A stretch of DNA of 51,886 nucleotides from Bacteroidota bacterium (GCA_014584605.1 JACTMO010000066.1:106923-158808); one strand, 5' to 3'. Positions 25,527-34,411 are shown, counted from the stretch's first letter. Notes: generated from the letters alone by a model not told the origin. Numbers and translations: made by a program.

Positions 25527-26245
25527 CGGTCGTCGATCGTTCCTTCCTGCCTGGCCTTCATCAGCGCCTCGATGAGGATGAGGTCCACCGCATCGTCCAC
25601 CTCGAACGCCTTCCACTTGGGCATGGCATGGCCCAGGGTACGCTCGTGGTAGAAGCTGCGCCGTTCGCGCAGGGAGGCCGTCCGCGCGATGTACATGCTG
25701 CCCTCGAAGAAGAAGACCTCATCGATGTCCTGGCGGCGCAGGAAGACGAAGCGTTCGCCCGCGTATGGCCGGATGAGGCCCCGGGCGTCCCGGAGGGCCA
25801 GGAAGGCCGGATGCCCGCCCTCGGCGCGGCAAACGCCCACGACGCTCTCGGCGTCGGGCGTGGTGCGCAGCAGTTCCATGGCGGCGAGCACGTCGGCGCC
25901 TGTGCGCTGGGGCGAGGTGGGCTCCAGCATGCACAGCAGGTCGAAGGTCTCCCCCTGTGCGGCGAAGTGGTCCAGCGCATGCAACACCACGTCCATGGAA
26001 GGGGTGGTGTCGGCGGCCAGCGCGGCCGGGCGGAAGAAGGGTACTTCGGCCCCGGCGTTGCGCGCGGCCTCGGCGATGGCCTCGTCGTCGGTGCTCACCA
26101 CCACGCGCCCCGGCCGGGAACGCGCCGCCTCCAAGGCCGCGACCACCGACCAGGCCACCAGCGGCCGGCCCAGGAGGGGCCGCAGGTTCTTGCCGGGCAG
26201 GCCCTTGCTGCCGCCGCGGGCGGGGATGAGGTAAAGCACCTTCAT
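25523..26245 (-). CDS. neuA: Acylneuraminate cytidylyltransferase (CMP-nonulosonate synthetase)
   Basis: 240 residues. The N-terminus LIPARGGSKGLPGKN with the RGGSKG(L/I)PxKN motif is diagnostic of CMP-sugar synthetases (NeuA/LegF/PtmB). LEPTSPQRTGADV supplies a further conserved loop. It should transfer CMP from CTP to the 2-hydroxyl of a nonulosonic acid, giving the donor for a glycosyltransferase. Which nonulosonate is used cannot be told. It overlaps both neighbours by ATGA. The C-terminal segment (HAMPKWKAFEVDDAVDLIL) is typical of the legionaminate branch. Confidence 0.9.
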   Translation of the reverse strand: MKVLYLIPARGGSKGLPGKNLRPLLGRPLVAWSVVAALEAARSRPGRVVVSTDDEAIAEAARNAGAEVPFFRPAALAADTTPSMDVVLHALDHFAAQGETFDLLCMLEPTSPQRTGADVLAAMELLRTTPDAESVVGVCRAEGGHPAFLALRDARGLIRPYAGERFVFLRRQDIDEVFFFEGSMYIARTASLRERRSFYHERTLGHAMPKWKAFEVDDAVDLILIEALMKARQEGTIDDR

Positions 26246-27708
26246 GCCCTGGCGTGCAGCTGGCGCGTGCGCTTGATGGCGCGCAGGACCTCCAGCACGC
26301 TGTCCTGCTCGGCCCGAGTGATGGTGACGCTGCTGGGCAGGCTCAGGCCGGCCCTGGAGAGGCGCACGCTCTCCGGAAAGGTCTGTCCGGACCGCACATG
26401 GCGGCCATAGGGCGGCATCTCGTGCAACGGATGGAAGAGCGGACGGGTCTCGATGCCGTTGCGCGCCATGCGGTCCATCACCTCGTCGCGGCGCAGGCCG
26501 AACCCTTCGCCGATGAGGCAGCTGTAGAGCCAGAAGCCGTTGAAGGCCCAGGGTTCCTGGGGTGGCGTACCGATGCCCCCGATCGCCTGAAGCCCTTCGG
26601 TGTACACGGCCGCCAGGTCGCGTTTGGCCTGCACGAAGGCATCCAGCCGCTCCAGTTGGGCCACCCCGATCGCCGCCTGGATGTTGGTCATCCGGTAGTT
26701 GTAGCCCACCTCCAGGTGCCAGTAGCGGCGCTGCTTGTCCATGCCGTGGTCGCGCAGCATGGTGGCCCGCGCGGCCACCGCTGCATCGCGGAAGAGGGTC
26801 ATGCCGCCCTCGCCGGTGGTGATGGTCTTGTTGCCGAAGAAGCTGAAGGTGGCGGCATCGCCGAAGCTGCCCACCGGGCGTCCCTTGTACCGCGCGCCGA
26901 GCGCCTCGGCACAGTCCTCCACCACGAACAGGCCGTGCGTGCGTGCCAGGGCCATCAGCTCGTCCATGTGACAGGGATGGCCGTAGAGATGCACCGGCAT
27001 GATGGCCTTGGTGCGCGGCGTGATCAGGCGCTCCACCTCGGCGGGGTCCAGCGTCCAGGTGTCGGGATGCACGTCCGCGATGACGGGTGTGGCCCCGGCG
27101 TGCAGGATGGTGTTGATGCTGGCCGCGAAGGTGAGGTCGGGCACGATCACCTCGTCGCCCTCGCCGATGCCCAGCGCCACCAGGGCCAGATGGATGGCCA
27201 CCGTGCCGTTGCTCACGGCCAGTGCGTGCGGCATGTCACTGCGCCCGGCGAACTCGGCCTCGAAGCGTTTCACATAGGCGCCTTGCGAACTGATCCACCC
27301 CGTACGCAGGCAATCGGTGACGTAGTTGAGCTCGTTGCCGTCCAGCTGCGGGGCCATCACCTGGATGCGGTGCGTACGGCGCAGGCTGGCGAAGTCCACC
27401 GGCACACCCTGCCCGTCGATCAGGGGGATGTGCCGCACGGTGCCGTTGAGCCGGGCCTGGATGTGCTCGGCGGGGGTGTCCACCGGCAGGGCGGTGAAGT
27501 GGCGTTGCATCACCCCGGACACCGGGCCGTCCAGCGCACCGCCGCCGAGCAGCCAGCGGCGGATGTCGCCGTCGGTGAGCACACCCGTGAGGCGGCCTCC
27601 GGCGTCCACGGCGAAGCAGATGCCCTGCGCATTGCGGTCGATCACGGCCAGGGCGTCGCGCACGCTCCGGTCGTCGCGGATCAGCAGGTCGGCGAGCGTG
27701 TCGTTCAT
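26242..27708 (-). CDS. CBS-pair / DegT-DnrJ-EryC1 aminotransferase fusion
   Basis: 488 residues in two parts. Residues 1-110 form a CBS-domain pair with VLTDGDIRR at 43-51, the signature of the CBS module normally attached to sugar nucleotidyltransferases such as Campylobacter PtmE. Residues 118-488 form a perosamine-synthase-type aminotransferase: SNGTVAIHLAL binds PLP phosphate, VVEDCAEALG holds D265, and FSFFGNKTITTGEGG holds the catalytic lysine K294. Such enzymes aminate C4 of an NDP-4-keto-6-deoxy sugar, the LegC-type step of legionaminate synthesis. No nucleotidyltransferase domain is present, so the CBS pair is joined directly to the aminotransferase. The ATG overlaps the previous stop. 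Confidence 0.87.
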   Translation of the reverse strand: MNDTLADLLIRDDRSVRDALAVIDRNAQGICFAVDAGGRLTGVLTDGDIRRWLLGGGALDGPVSGVMQRHFTALPVDTPAEHIQARLNGTVRHIPLIDGQGVPVDFASLRRTHRIQVMAPQLDGNELNYVTDCLRTGWISSQGAYVKRFEAEFAGRSDMPHALAVSNGTVAIHLALVALGIGEGDEVIVPDLTFAASINTILHAGATPVIADVHPDTWTLDPAEVERLITPRTKAIMPVHLYGHPCHMDELMALARTHGLFVVEDCAEALGARYKGRPVGSFGDAATFSFFGNKTITTGEGGMTLFRDAAVAARATMLRDHGMDKQRRYWHLEVGYNYRMTNIQAAIGVAQLERLDAFVQAKRDLAAVYTEGLQAIGGIGTPPQEPWAFNGFWLYSCLIGEGFGLRRDEVMDRMARNGIETRPLFHPLHEMPPYGRHVRSGQTFPESVRLSRAGLSLPSSVTITRAEQDSVLEVLRAIKRTRQLHARA

Positions 27709-28991
27709 CGGGGCGTACGGTGGCGGTCCGGGAAGAGCAGCCGCTCCATGCGGCGAAGTTCGGAAGGCGGCGTCTTTCGCGTCTCCAGCACATGGACGGC
27801 GTGCAGGGCCCGGTCCATGAGGGGCAGGAACCAGTAGCCGGCGCCGAGGGCCCGGTTGTCGTCCACGCGCCCGTCGTTGTCGCTGTGATGCACGCAGCGC
27901 ACCTGTGGCAACAGCCGCCCGGCGGCCTCCACGGCATCGAAGCCGAGGGTGGCGGCGCTCACCTTCAGGTGCGCCGTGTCCAGCAGCAGGCCCAGGCGGG
28001 CATCCGCCACCTCGGCGGGGAGCCGCAACTGCTCGTCCGCATCCACGCACAGCAGGGGGTTGCTGCCGTCGGCATGCCGGTTCACCGGAGCCAGCACATT
28101 GTTCTCCACCAGCAGGCCGGTGGGCAGGTCGCGGGTGCGCGCCAGCACCTGCCGCACCGCGTCGGTGAACCGCGCCCAGTGCAGGGGCCGGTCGGGGCGG
28201 GCCGCCTGCTCCAGGCGCACGCCGAGCTCGGCTGGCCTGGGGTCCACGCAGAAGCCGGCATGCACCGAGAAGAAGGGTGCGCCCACCGCATGGCTCAGTT
28301 CCATGCCCTGCACGCAGTGGGCGATGCTGCGGTCGCGGATGCCGTCGTTGGCACTGCCCAGGTTGAGCACGAAGGGATCGGCCGGTGCGGGGAAGTAGTT
28401 GTGCGCGAAACGGCGCATCGGCGCCTTGCGGAAGAGCTCGGCCATGTCCGGCCGGTGGGGCATGCCGCTGCTGAACTCCAGGGCCATGAACTCGCGGTCG
28501 GCCTCGGCCACCATGTCCTCGGGCTCCATGCCGGCGAACGCGAGCGTGCTCATCACGGCCTCCTGCACCGGCATCAGGTCGCAGGTGAGGAAGAGCGGCC
28601 CGTCGCGGTCCGCGCTGCTGCGCACAAAGCCGTACCGCTCATAGAGCGCGATGGCGCTGTGGTTGTCCCGGTCCACCGAGAGCTTCAGGGCGGTGATGTC
28701 CATGCCCCGCGCGCTGTCCAGCAGCAGCCGCATCATGCGGGCGCCCAGGCCGCGGCCCCAGTGCCGTTCCTGCACCGCGATGCCCAGCCACACCACGCCG
28801 TCCTCGCGGTCCAGATGACCGTAGGCGACCGGCTCCCCTTCCTCCATCCACAGCCAGGTGCAGGCATGCTGCCGCAGCGCATCGGGCGTGCGTTCCTTGA
28901 AGTAGCGGAAGGTCCGGAGCGCCTCTCCGGCGCCCTCCAGGAAGGTGCGGAGCAGGGGGCCGTCGGCGGGACCTATGCGGCGCTGGGCCAT
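27705..28991 (-). CDS. GNAT acetyltransferase / TIM-barrel fusion
   Basis: 428 residues. Residues 1-138 form a GNAT N-acetyltransferase with the acetyl-CoA loop QERHWGRGLGARMM at 75-88 and LYERYGFVRS at 117-126. Residues about 145-428 look like a xylose-isomerase/AP-endonuclease-type TIM barrel; metal ligands are suggested by E296 (LLVENNV), D338 and H341 (LLDTAHLKVS), and H369 with D371 (CVHHSDND). The GNAT part could be the LegH-like acetylation of an amino sugar. The barrel could be an isomerase or epimerase replacing a missing step. Both functions are inferences. The stop overlaps the next ATG. Confidence 0.82.
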   Translation of the reverse strand: MAQRRIGPADGPLLRTFLEGAGEALRTFRYFKERTPDALRQHACTWLWMEEGEPVAYGHLDREDGVVWLGIAVQERHWGRGLGARMMRLLLDSARGMDITALKLSVDRDNHSAIALYERYGFVRSSADRDGPLFLTCDLMPVQEAVMSTLAFAGMEPEDMVAEADREFMALEFSSGMPHRPDMAELFRKAPMRRFAHNYFPAPADPFVLNLGSANDGIRDRSIAHCVQGMELSHAVGAPFFSVHAGFCVDPRPAELGVRLEQAARPDRPLHWARFTDAVRQVLARTRDLPTGLLVENNVLAPVNRHADGSNPLLCVDADEQLRLPAEVADARLGLLLDTAHLKVSAATLGFDAVEAAGRLLPQVRCVHHSDNDGRVDDNRALGAGYWFLPLMDRALHAVHVLETRKTPPSELRRMERLLFPDRHRTPR

Positions 28992-28994
28992 GGT

Positions 28995-30008
28995 TCAGGC
29001 TTGCAGATGGTCCCAGGTGAGGGCCTCGTCCACTTGCAGGGCCCGTGCGAGGCGGCGGCCGATCACCGCATCAAGGTGCCGGGGCGAGAGCCCGTTGGCA
29101 GGCCGCTTGAAACCCAGGTCCGGCGCGGCAAGTACATGACCGACCGGAAGCGCACGCACGGCCACCAGGCTCCGCCGCATGCCGAAGGTGTTGGCGCGCT
29201 CGCGTTCGCCGGGCCGCTTCACCCCGTCGCCGAGGCTGTGTTCCACGGCACGGATGCCGGTGACCAGCTCGCGGAACGCCGATGGCTCCAGGCTGCTGCT
29301 GTGGTCCGGTCCGGGCATGCTGTGGTCCAGGGTGAAGTGCTTCTCGACCACTTCGGCACCGAGCGCCACGGCGGCGAAGCAGGCGTAGTTGTCCGGTACG
29401 TGGTCGCTGTAGCCGACGCGCACCTGAAGCGCATCGCGCATGGTGAGCATGGCCCGCAGGTTGGCGTCCTCCACGCGGGACGGGTAGTCGGTGTTGCACT
29501 GCAGCACCACAAGGTTGTTGTTGCCCGCGCCGCGGATGACGTCCACCGCCTCGCGCACCTCCTCCAGGTCGGCCATGCCCGTACTGACGATCATCCGCCG
29601 GCCGTAGCCGGCCACCTGGCGCAGGAAGGGCAGCTCCACCACCTGGCCGCTGGCGATCTTGAAGGCGTCCACCCCCAGGCCGTTCAGCAGCTCGGCGTCC
29701 TCCGGATCGTAGGGCGTGCTCATGAAGTCGATGCCGACCTGCCTGCAGCGGTCCTGGATGCGTGCGAAGGCCTCGCGGTCCAGCTCCAGCTTGCGCAGCA
29801 TGTCGAGCTGGCTCTCGGACCGGTCGGTGACCTCCAGCTGGTAGCGGGCCTTGGGCGAGCTGGCGGTGACGATGCGCTCGGCCTTGAAGGTCTGGAACTT
29901 CACGCAGTCGGCACCGGCGGCCCTGGCCTCGTCCACCAGGCGGAACGCGAGGTCGAGGCTGCCGTTGTGGTTCACGCCGGCCTCGGCGATGATGTAGGTG
30001 CGGGCCAT
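28995..30008 (-). CDS. neuB: Nonulosonic acid synthase, NeuB family
   Basis: 337 residues. The enzyme condenses phosphoenolpyruvate with an N-acyl-mannosamine-type sugar to give a nine-carbon nonulosonic acid. Visible blocks are IIAEAGVNHNGSLDLA at the start, VKFQTFKAERIV, DFMSTPYDPEDAELL, KIASGQ, VLQCNTDYPS, GYSDHVPDN and EKHFTLDHSMPGPDH, in family order. A C-terminal antifreeze-like SAF domain begins near residue 275 (VVAVRALPVGH, KRPANGLSP). It resembles the legionaminate (LegI) branch rather than sialate, but this cannot be fixed by eye. TAACTTCG at 30015-30022 gives it a promoter of its own. First gene of the six-gene operon. Confidence 0.92.
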   Translation of the reverse strand: MARTYIIAEAGVNHNGSLDLAFRLVDEARAAGADCVKFQTFKAERIVTASSPKARYQLEVTDRSESQLDMLRKLELDREAFARIQDRCRQVGIDFMSTPYDPEDAELLNGLGVDAFKIASGQVVELPFLRQVAGYGRRMIVSTGMADLEEVREAVDVIRGAGNNNLVVLQCNTDYPSRVEDANLRAMLTMRDALQVRVGYSDHVPDNYACFAAVALGAEVVEKHFTLDHSMPGPDHSSSLEPSAFRELVTGIRAVEHSLGDGVKRPGERERANTFGMRRSLVAVRALPVGHVLAAPDLGFKRPANGLSPRHLDAVIGRRLARALQVDEALTWDHLQA

Positions 30009-30014
30009 CGGGGC

Positions 30015-30022
30015 CGAAGTTA
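30015..30022 (-). promoter_or_regulatory. -7 promoter element for the nonulosonate operon
   Basis: TAACTTCG on the minus strand, 6 bases before the neuB ATG. Its first three bases are also the TAA stop of the upstream glycosyltransferase gene, so promoter and stop codon are superposed. Confidence 0.5.
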
Positions 30023-31324
30023 TCCTGTGGGCCGGATGAGGGCGGCCAGCGCCGCGGCGGTCCTGCGGCGCTCGTAGCGCTCATGGGCGTGGCCGGTGAT
30101 GCCCTGGTCGGTGCCGGCCTGCACGGCCCCGGCGCGTGCGGCGATCCATGCGGCCATGGCGGCCGTCCGTTCGCGGGCGAAGAAGGCGCCGGCACCGCAC
30201 TCGGCCACGATGCGCGCCGCATCACCGTCCTCCGGTCCCAGGCCCAGGATGGGGCGCTGCGCAGCCAGGTACTCGAACAGCTTGCCGGTGAGGATCCGTT
30301 CCGCACCGGGGCCCTCGGGGATCACCAGCAGCAGCACGTGCGCCGCCACCATCTCCTCCAGGGCTTTGGCATGCGCCACGGGGGCGTTCCACACACAGCG
30401 GTGGGCCACACCGGCCCTTGCGGCGGCCTCGCGCACGGCTTCGCCCACCTGGCCGACGAAGCGGAGCTCGATGGGCAGCGGTGCGCGCCCGGCGGCCTGC
30501 GCCACCGCCTCGAAGAAGGCCTGCGGGGCGTAGCTGCCCGCCATGGTGCCCACATAGGTGATGCGCAGCCGGTCCTTCGGCGGCGGATGCCGGGCGATGC
30601 CCCGCAGGTCGTCCGCATCGTAGCCGTTGGGGATCACATGGAGCTTCCGTTCCAGCCCCGCGTACCGCTGTGCGAAGGCCTTGCGCATCGATGGGCCGAC
30701 CACCACCACCCCATCGGCCTGCGCCATCACGGCGGCCTCGCACGCAGCGTCCAGGCGCTGTGCGCGGGGACCTTTCATCAGCTCCCGGGCGAAGTAGATG
30801 TCGGTCCAGGGGTCGCGCAGGTCGGCGATCCAGCGCAGCCGTGGGAAGCGCTTCTTGAGCCGGAGCCCGATCAGCTGGCTGCTGTGCGGCGGGGAGGAGA
30901 TCACCACGGTGCCGATGCCCTCTTGCTCGATGAGGGGGATGGCGGCCTTCACCGCATGGCGCACCCAGCCGCGCCGGGCATCGGGGATCATCCAGTTGCC
31001 GCGCACCCAGCGCATGGCGCGCTTCAGCAGGCCCTCCCGGCCGCCGGTGGCGAAGCCGGCATGGGGCACGGCACCCTTGCCGCCCAGGGCGGCCAGCAGG
31101 CGCAGGGGTTCGAAGGACGGGGTGCGCAGCACCCGTACGTCGGCGGGCACATCGGCCAGGAGCGACGGGTCCGAGGCGGGGTAGCTGGCCTGCGCGGGAT
31201 CCACCGTGAGCACGAGGGGGCGCACGCCGTGCTGCGGCAGGTACTTCACGAACTTGAGCCCGCGCTGCACGCCGGCACCGCCGCTGGGCGGCCAGTAGTA
31301 GGTGATGAAGAGGACGGGGGTCAT
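30020..31324 (-). CDS. GT4-like glycosyltransferase
   Basis: 434 residues, GT-B fold. It begins PVLFITYYWPPSGGAGVQR, typical of GT4 enzymes that bind a lipid-linked acceptor. IADLRDPWTDIYFA and VVVGPSMRKAFAQRY come mid-sequence, IPNGYDADDLRG is the domain linker, and TGKLFEYLAAQRPILGLGP is the donor-binding region. Its ATG overlaps the YfhO stop. It resembles the plus-strand enzyme at 5520-6848 in layout. The donor sugar is unknown; it is placed upstream of neuB and shares transcription with it or not, depending on the internal promoter. Confidence 0.9.
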   Translation of the reverse strand: MTPVLFITYYWPPSGGAGVQRGLKFVKYLPQHGVRPLVLTVDPAQASYPASDPSLLADVPADVRVLRTPSFEPLRLLAALGGKGAVPHAGFATGGREGLLKRAMRWVRGNWMIPDARRGWVRHAVKAAIPLIEQEGIGTVVISSPPHSSQLIGLRLKKRFPRLRWIADLRDPWTDIYFARELMKGPRAQRLDAACEAAVMAQADGVVVVGPSMRKAFAQRYAGLERKLHVIPNGYDADDLRGIARHPPPKDRLRITYVGTMAGSYAPQAFFEAVAQAAGRAPLPIELRFVGQVGEAVREAAARAGVAHRCVWNAPVAHAKALEEMVAAHVLLLVIPEGPGAERILTGKLFEYLAAQRPILGLGPEDGDAARIVAECGAGAFFARERTAAMAAWIAARAGAVQAGTDQGITGHAHERYERRRTAAALAALIRPTG

Positions 31325-34134
31325 GCGGCAACGGCCCGCGCTTTCCGCCAGGCCGCGAAGCCCGCACCGGCCACGGCCAGCAGGATCAGCAGGCCGCCGG
31401 CGAGGCTGAGCGTGTTGCCCAGGGCGTACGAACGTCCGGTCACGTGGAACTCCACCACATGCTCGCCTGCCGGCACCCGCATGGCACGCAGCACATAGTC
31501 CGCGCGGGCATGCTCCACGGGCTTGCCGTCCAGCGTGGCCTGCCAGTCGGGCCCGTACCAGATCTCGCTGAAGACCACCACGCCGCCGTGCGCGCTGCGC
31601 ACCGTGTACCGCAGGGCGTTGGCCGCGTAGCGGTCCAGGGTCACCGTGGCCGAGGGATCGGGCGTGATGGGAGCATCGCCCAGCGCGCCGCGCCAGCGCT
31701 CGTCCACCACGGCCACCGTGTCCGGGCCCACCTCGCCCAGGGCGAGGATCTCGGCGTCGGCATCCTTCACCCAGCGCACCTGGTCCACGAACCAGGCGGG
31801 GCCGTAGGCGTTGACGTTGAGCAGCGCCGGACGCGCGGGGTCGGTGATGAGGTAGCGCGTGTTGAGCAAGTTCAGCACGTTCTGCCGGGCCAGCACCGCG
31901 TTCACCGAGGCCATGGTGGCACCTTCGCCGAAGGCCGCGCCGATCGCGGCCATCTCGGGGCCCAGGTGGAACTCGATGAGATCCTGGTAGCGCTTCAGCT
32001 TGGCGCCGTGGTAGCCGCCCACGCTCTTGTGGAAGTAGCTGACGCGGCTGTCGTTGAACGGGTTCTGGAAGGTGAGCACCCGGAAGTGGCTGTTGCGGCG
32101 CAGTGCGGCGAAGCGGGCCAGGGTCTCCTCCTCCTTGGTCACCATGCGGTCGCGCCCCTTGTTGCCCTGCTTGCGGGCCTTGAGGCGGGCCAACGTGGCC
32201 TCGGCGTCGGTGCGTGCCGCGGCGTTCTCCTCCTGCTGAAGGATGGCCATGTCGGCGGCGGTGGGTTTGAAGGGCAGCGCGTTCGCTGCGGGCTCCTCCC
32301 ACATGCGGTAGCGGCCGCCGTCCTTGTCGTTGTTGACATAGCGCTTGTCCACCGTCCACAGGTCGGCCAGCACCAGCAGGCCCAGGCCGGCCAGCAGCGC
32401 CGTGCGGGGCAGGCGGCCGCGGCCGAAGAGGAACAGCAGGGCGGCACCCGCCACCACGAAGAACAGGCCGCGCCAGGCATCGGCGGCGACAACGCCCGCG
32501 CGATGCGCCTTCAGCGCGTCCACGGCGGCCTGCAGGCCGGTCACATCACCGGCTTCGGCCTGCGCGCTGAAGCGCGCGCGCTCGGCATCGCTCACCAGGT
32601 CGGTGAAGGTCCCCGGCATCACGGCGAACAGCAGCAGCAGCAGCGCCACGGTGCCCGAGGCCAGCAGGAAGGCCCGTTCACGGCCGCGGTCCCATCGGCC
32701 TTCCTTCAACAGGCGGTCCAGATACAGCGCGGCCAGCACCGGCGCGGCCAGCTCCACGATCACCAGGATGATGGTGACGGCGCGGAACTTGTCGTAGCCC
32801 GGCACATGGTCCAGGAAGAAGTCCGTGAGCGGCATCCAGTTGCGGCCCCAGCTCAGGAGCAGCGTGAGAAAAAGGCCGCTGAAGAGGGCGTATGGCAGCG
32901 GCTCGCGCCACAGCACCAGGCCCGTGAGCAGGTAGGCCAGGACCAGCGCGGCGGCCAGCGCGGGCGAGCCCGTCTGGATGAGCACCGCGATGAGCGGCAG
33001 CGCGGCCAGCACCCACCAGCGCGCCGGCCCTTCGGTGCGGGCGAGCATCAACAGCAGCAGCAGCACCACCAGCGCACCGAGGTACACGGGACCGCTGGTG
33101 AAGCTCTGGTCGCCCCAATAGCTGTTCACGTAGCCGCCACCGCCGTACACCTCGGTGAGGTAGCGCTTGAGCTGCGGGTCGGTGATGGCGGCAAGCTCCT
33201 CGCGCGTGCTGATCAGCGAGCCCGAGTCGCCGCCCTTCGCGTCGGGCACCAGCAGGGTGAAGCTCTCCTGCTTGCCGTAGCTCCAGGCCGTCACGTAGTC
33301 GCGGTCGAGACCCTTGGTGCGGATGTCCGCCGCGCTCTGGCCGTCGGGACCGATGGTGAGCTCGCTGGGTCCGCGCGTGGTGTGGGTGCCGTACTCGGCC
33401 GTGCCCCACAGCACGCCCGCGTTGGCCATCACCGCCAGCGCCACGGCCAGCAGCCCGAGGCCGGCGCGGCCCAGCAGGTCCATGGCCCGGCCCTCCCGCA
33501 CAAAGCGCAGCCCTTCGGCCAGCACGAACAGCAGCAGCAGCATGGCCAGGTAGTAGGTGACCTGTAGGTGGTTGGCATGCACCTCAAGCCCCAGGAAGAG
33601 CGCGAGCAGTGCCGCGGCCGGCCATTTCGACCCCCGGAAGAGCGCCCAGGTGGCGCCCAGCACCATCGGCATGTAGCCGATGGCCGTGGCCTTGGTGTTG
33701 TGGCCCGCCTCGAAGATGATGATGAAGTACGACGAGAAGGCATAGGCGAGCGCACCCACCACGGCCACCCCACGGTCCAGGCCCAGCATGGTGAGCAGGA
33801 GGAACATGCCGATCAGGTACAGGAAGACGCTGCCCGCCGGGTGCGGCAGGAAACCGTGGAAGAGCCGGTCGGCCCACTTGAGCACATCGCCCTTCCAGGC
33901 CACGCTGATCTGGTAGGCGGGCATGCCGCTGAACATGCTGCCCGTCCACAAGGGCTCCTCGCCATCGTGCGCCTCGCGATGCTCGATGATCTCCTGGGCG
34001 CCGCCCAGCCAGTTGCGCTGGTCGCCCTGCACCATGCGCTTGCCCTCCAGCAGCGGGCTGAAATAGGCCAGGGGCAATGCCACGAACAACAGCACGGCCA
34101 GCCCGATCGGCAGCCATTTCCTCAGGTCCTTCAT
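31321..34134 (-). CDS. YfhO-family multi-spanning membrane protein
   Basis: 937 residues. Many hydrophobic helices occupy roughly residues 5-560 and a large hydrophilic domain the C-terminal part. Family marks include DQRNWLGGAQEII, WTGSMFSGMPAYQISV, AYAFSSYFIIIFEAGHNTK and the distant ETWYGPDWQATLDG-like segment EIWYGPDWQATLDGKP. In other bacteria YfhO helps to glycosylate lipoteichoic acid or otherwise acts on lipid-linked sugars; a GT-C-type glycosyltransferase role is likely. It is fairly long for the family. ATG at 34134 lies 11 bases after the DUF4834 stop, so the two are co-transcribed. Confidence 0.9.
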   Translation of the reverse strand: MKDLRKWLPIGLAVLLFVALPLAYFSPLLEGKRMVQGDQRNWLGGAQEIIEHREAHDGEEPLWTGSMFSGMPAYQISVAWKGDVLKWADRLFHGFLPHPAGSVFLYLIGMFLLLTMLGLDRGVAVVGALAYAFSSYFIIIFEAGHNTKATAIGYMPMVLGATWALFRGSKWPAAALLALFLGLEVHANHLQVTYYLAMLLLLFVLAEGLRFVREGRAMDLLGRAGLGLLAVALAVMANAGVLWGTAEYGTHTTRGPSELTIGPDGQSAADIRTKGLDRDYVTAWSYGKQESFTLLVPDAKGGDSGSLISTREELAAITDPQLKRYLTEVYGGGGYVNSYWGDQSFTSGPVYLGALVVLLLLLMLARTEGPARWWVLAALPLIAVLIQTGSPALAAALVLAYLLTGLVLWREPLPYALFSGLFLTLLLSWGRNWMPLTDFFLDHVPGYDKFRAVTIILVIVELAAPVLAALYLDRLLKEGRWDRGRERAFLLASGTVALLLLLFAVMPGTFTDLVSDAERARFSAQAEAGDVTGLQAAVDALKAHRAGVVAADAWRGLFFVVAGAALLFLFGRGRLPRTALLAGLGLLVLADLWTVDKRYVNNDKDGGRYRMWEEPAANALPFKPTAADMAILQQEENAAARTDAEATLARLKARKQGNKGRDRMVTKEEETLARFAALRRNSHFRVLTFQNPFNDSRVSYFHKSVGGYHGAKLKRYQDLIEFHLGPEMAAIGAAFGEGATMASVNAVLARQNVLNLLNTRYLITDPARPALLNVNAYGPAWFVDQVRWVKDADAEILALGEVGPDTVAVVDERWRGALGDAPITPDPSATVTLDRYAANALRYTVRSAHGGVVVFSEIWYGPDWQATLDGKPVEHARADYVLRAMRVPAGEHVVEFHVTGRSYALGNTLSLAGGLLILLAVAGAGFAAWRKARAVAA

Positions 34135-34145
34135 CGGTCGGTGGG

Positions 34146-34397
34146 TCAGCGGATCTCTTCGTAGTCGGCGTCCTCGATGCGGCCGCCGGAGCCCTGGGTG
34201 GCCCTGGGGTCCCCGGCGCGTTCCACGCGCACATCGCCGCGGGGGCGGTCCTCGCGCGGGGCCCAGTGGGTGCCCGGAGGTCGGCCCTGACGGGCTTGTT
34301 GCATGCGCAACACCAGCCGCAGGGCCAGCCACAGCACCACCAGGACCAGGATGATCCGCAGGGTGCCGGTGGCGCTCAGCAACAGCAGGCCGGTCAT
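34146..34397 (-). CDS. Small DUF4834-type membrane protein
   Basis: 83 residues: one membrane helix (IILVLVVLWLALRLVLRM) followed by a polar, disordered tail ending in acidic residues (DADYEEIR). The single helix plus a conserved acidic terminus resembles DUF4834, a small Bacteroidota family of unknown role commonly found before YfhO. ATG at 34397 is firm: the TATCTTTG element at 34404-34411 ends 6 bases upstream. First gene of the long minus-strand array. Confidence 0.75.
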   Translation of the reverse strand: MTGLLLLSATGTLRIILVLVVLWLALRLVLRMQQARQGRPPGTHWAPREDRPRGDVRVERAGDPRATQGSGGRIEDADYEEIR

Positions 34398-34403
34398 GGC
34401 CGC

Positions 34404-34411
34404 CAAAGATA
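34404..34411 (-). promoter_or_regulatory. -7 promoter element for the DUF4834-YfhO array
   Basis: TATCTTTG, perfect consensus on the minus strand, 6 bases before the ATG of DUF4834. It is divergent from the helicase element at 34446-34453, with 34 bases between. Confidence 0.52.

Noticed and set aside
27720..30077. A plus-strand frame of 785 codons opposite the nonulosonate genes
   Set aside because: No domain and repetitive composition; the minus strand carries three complete enzymes here.
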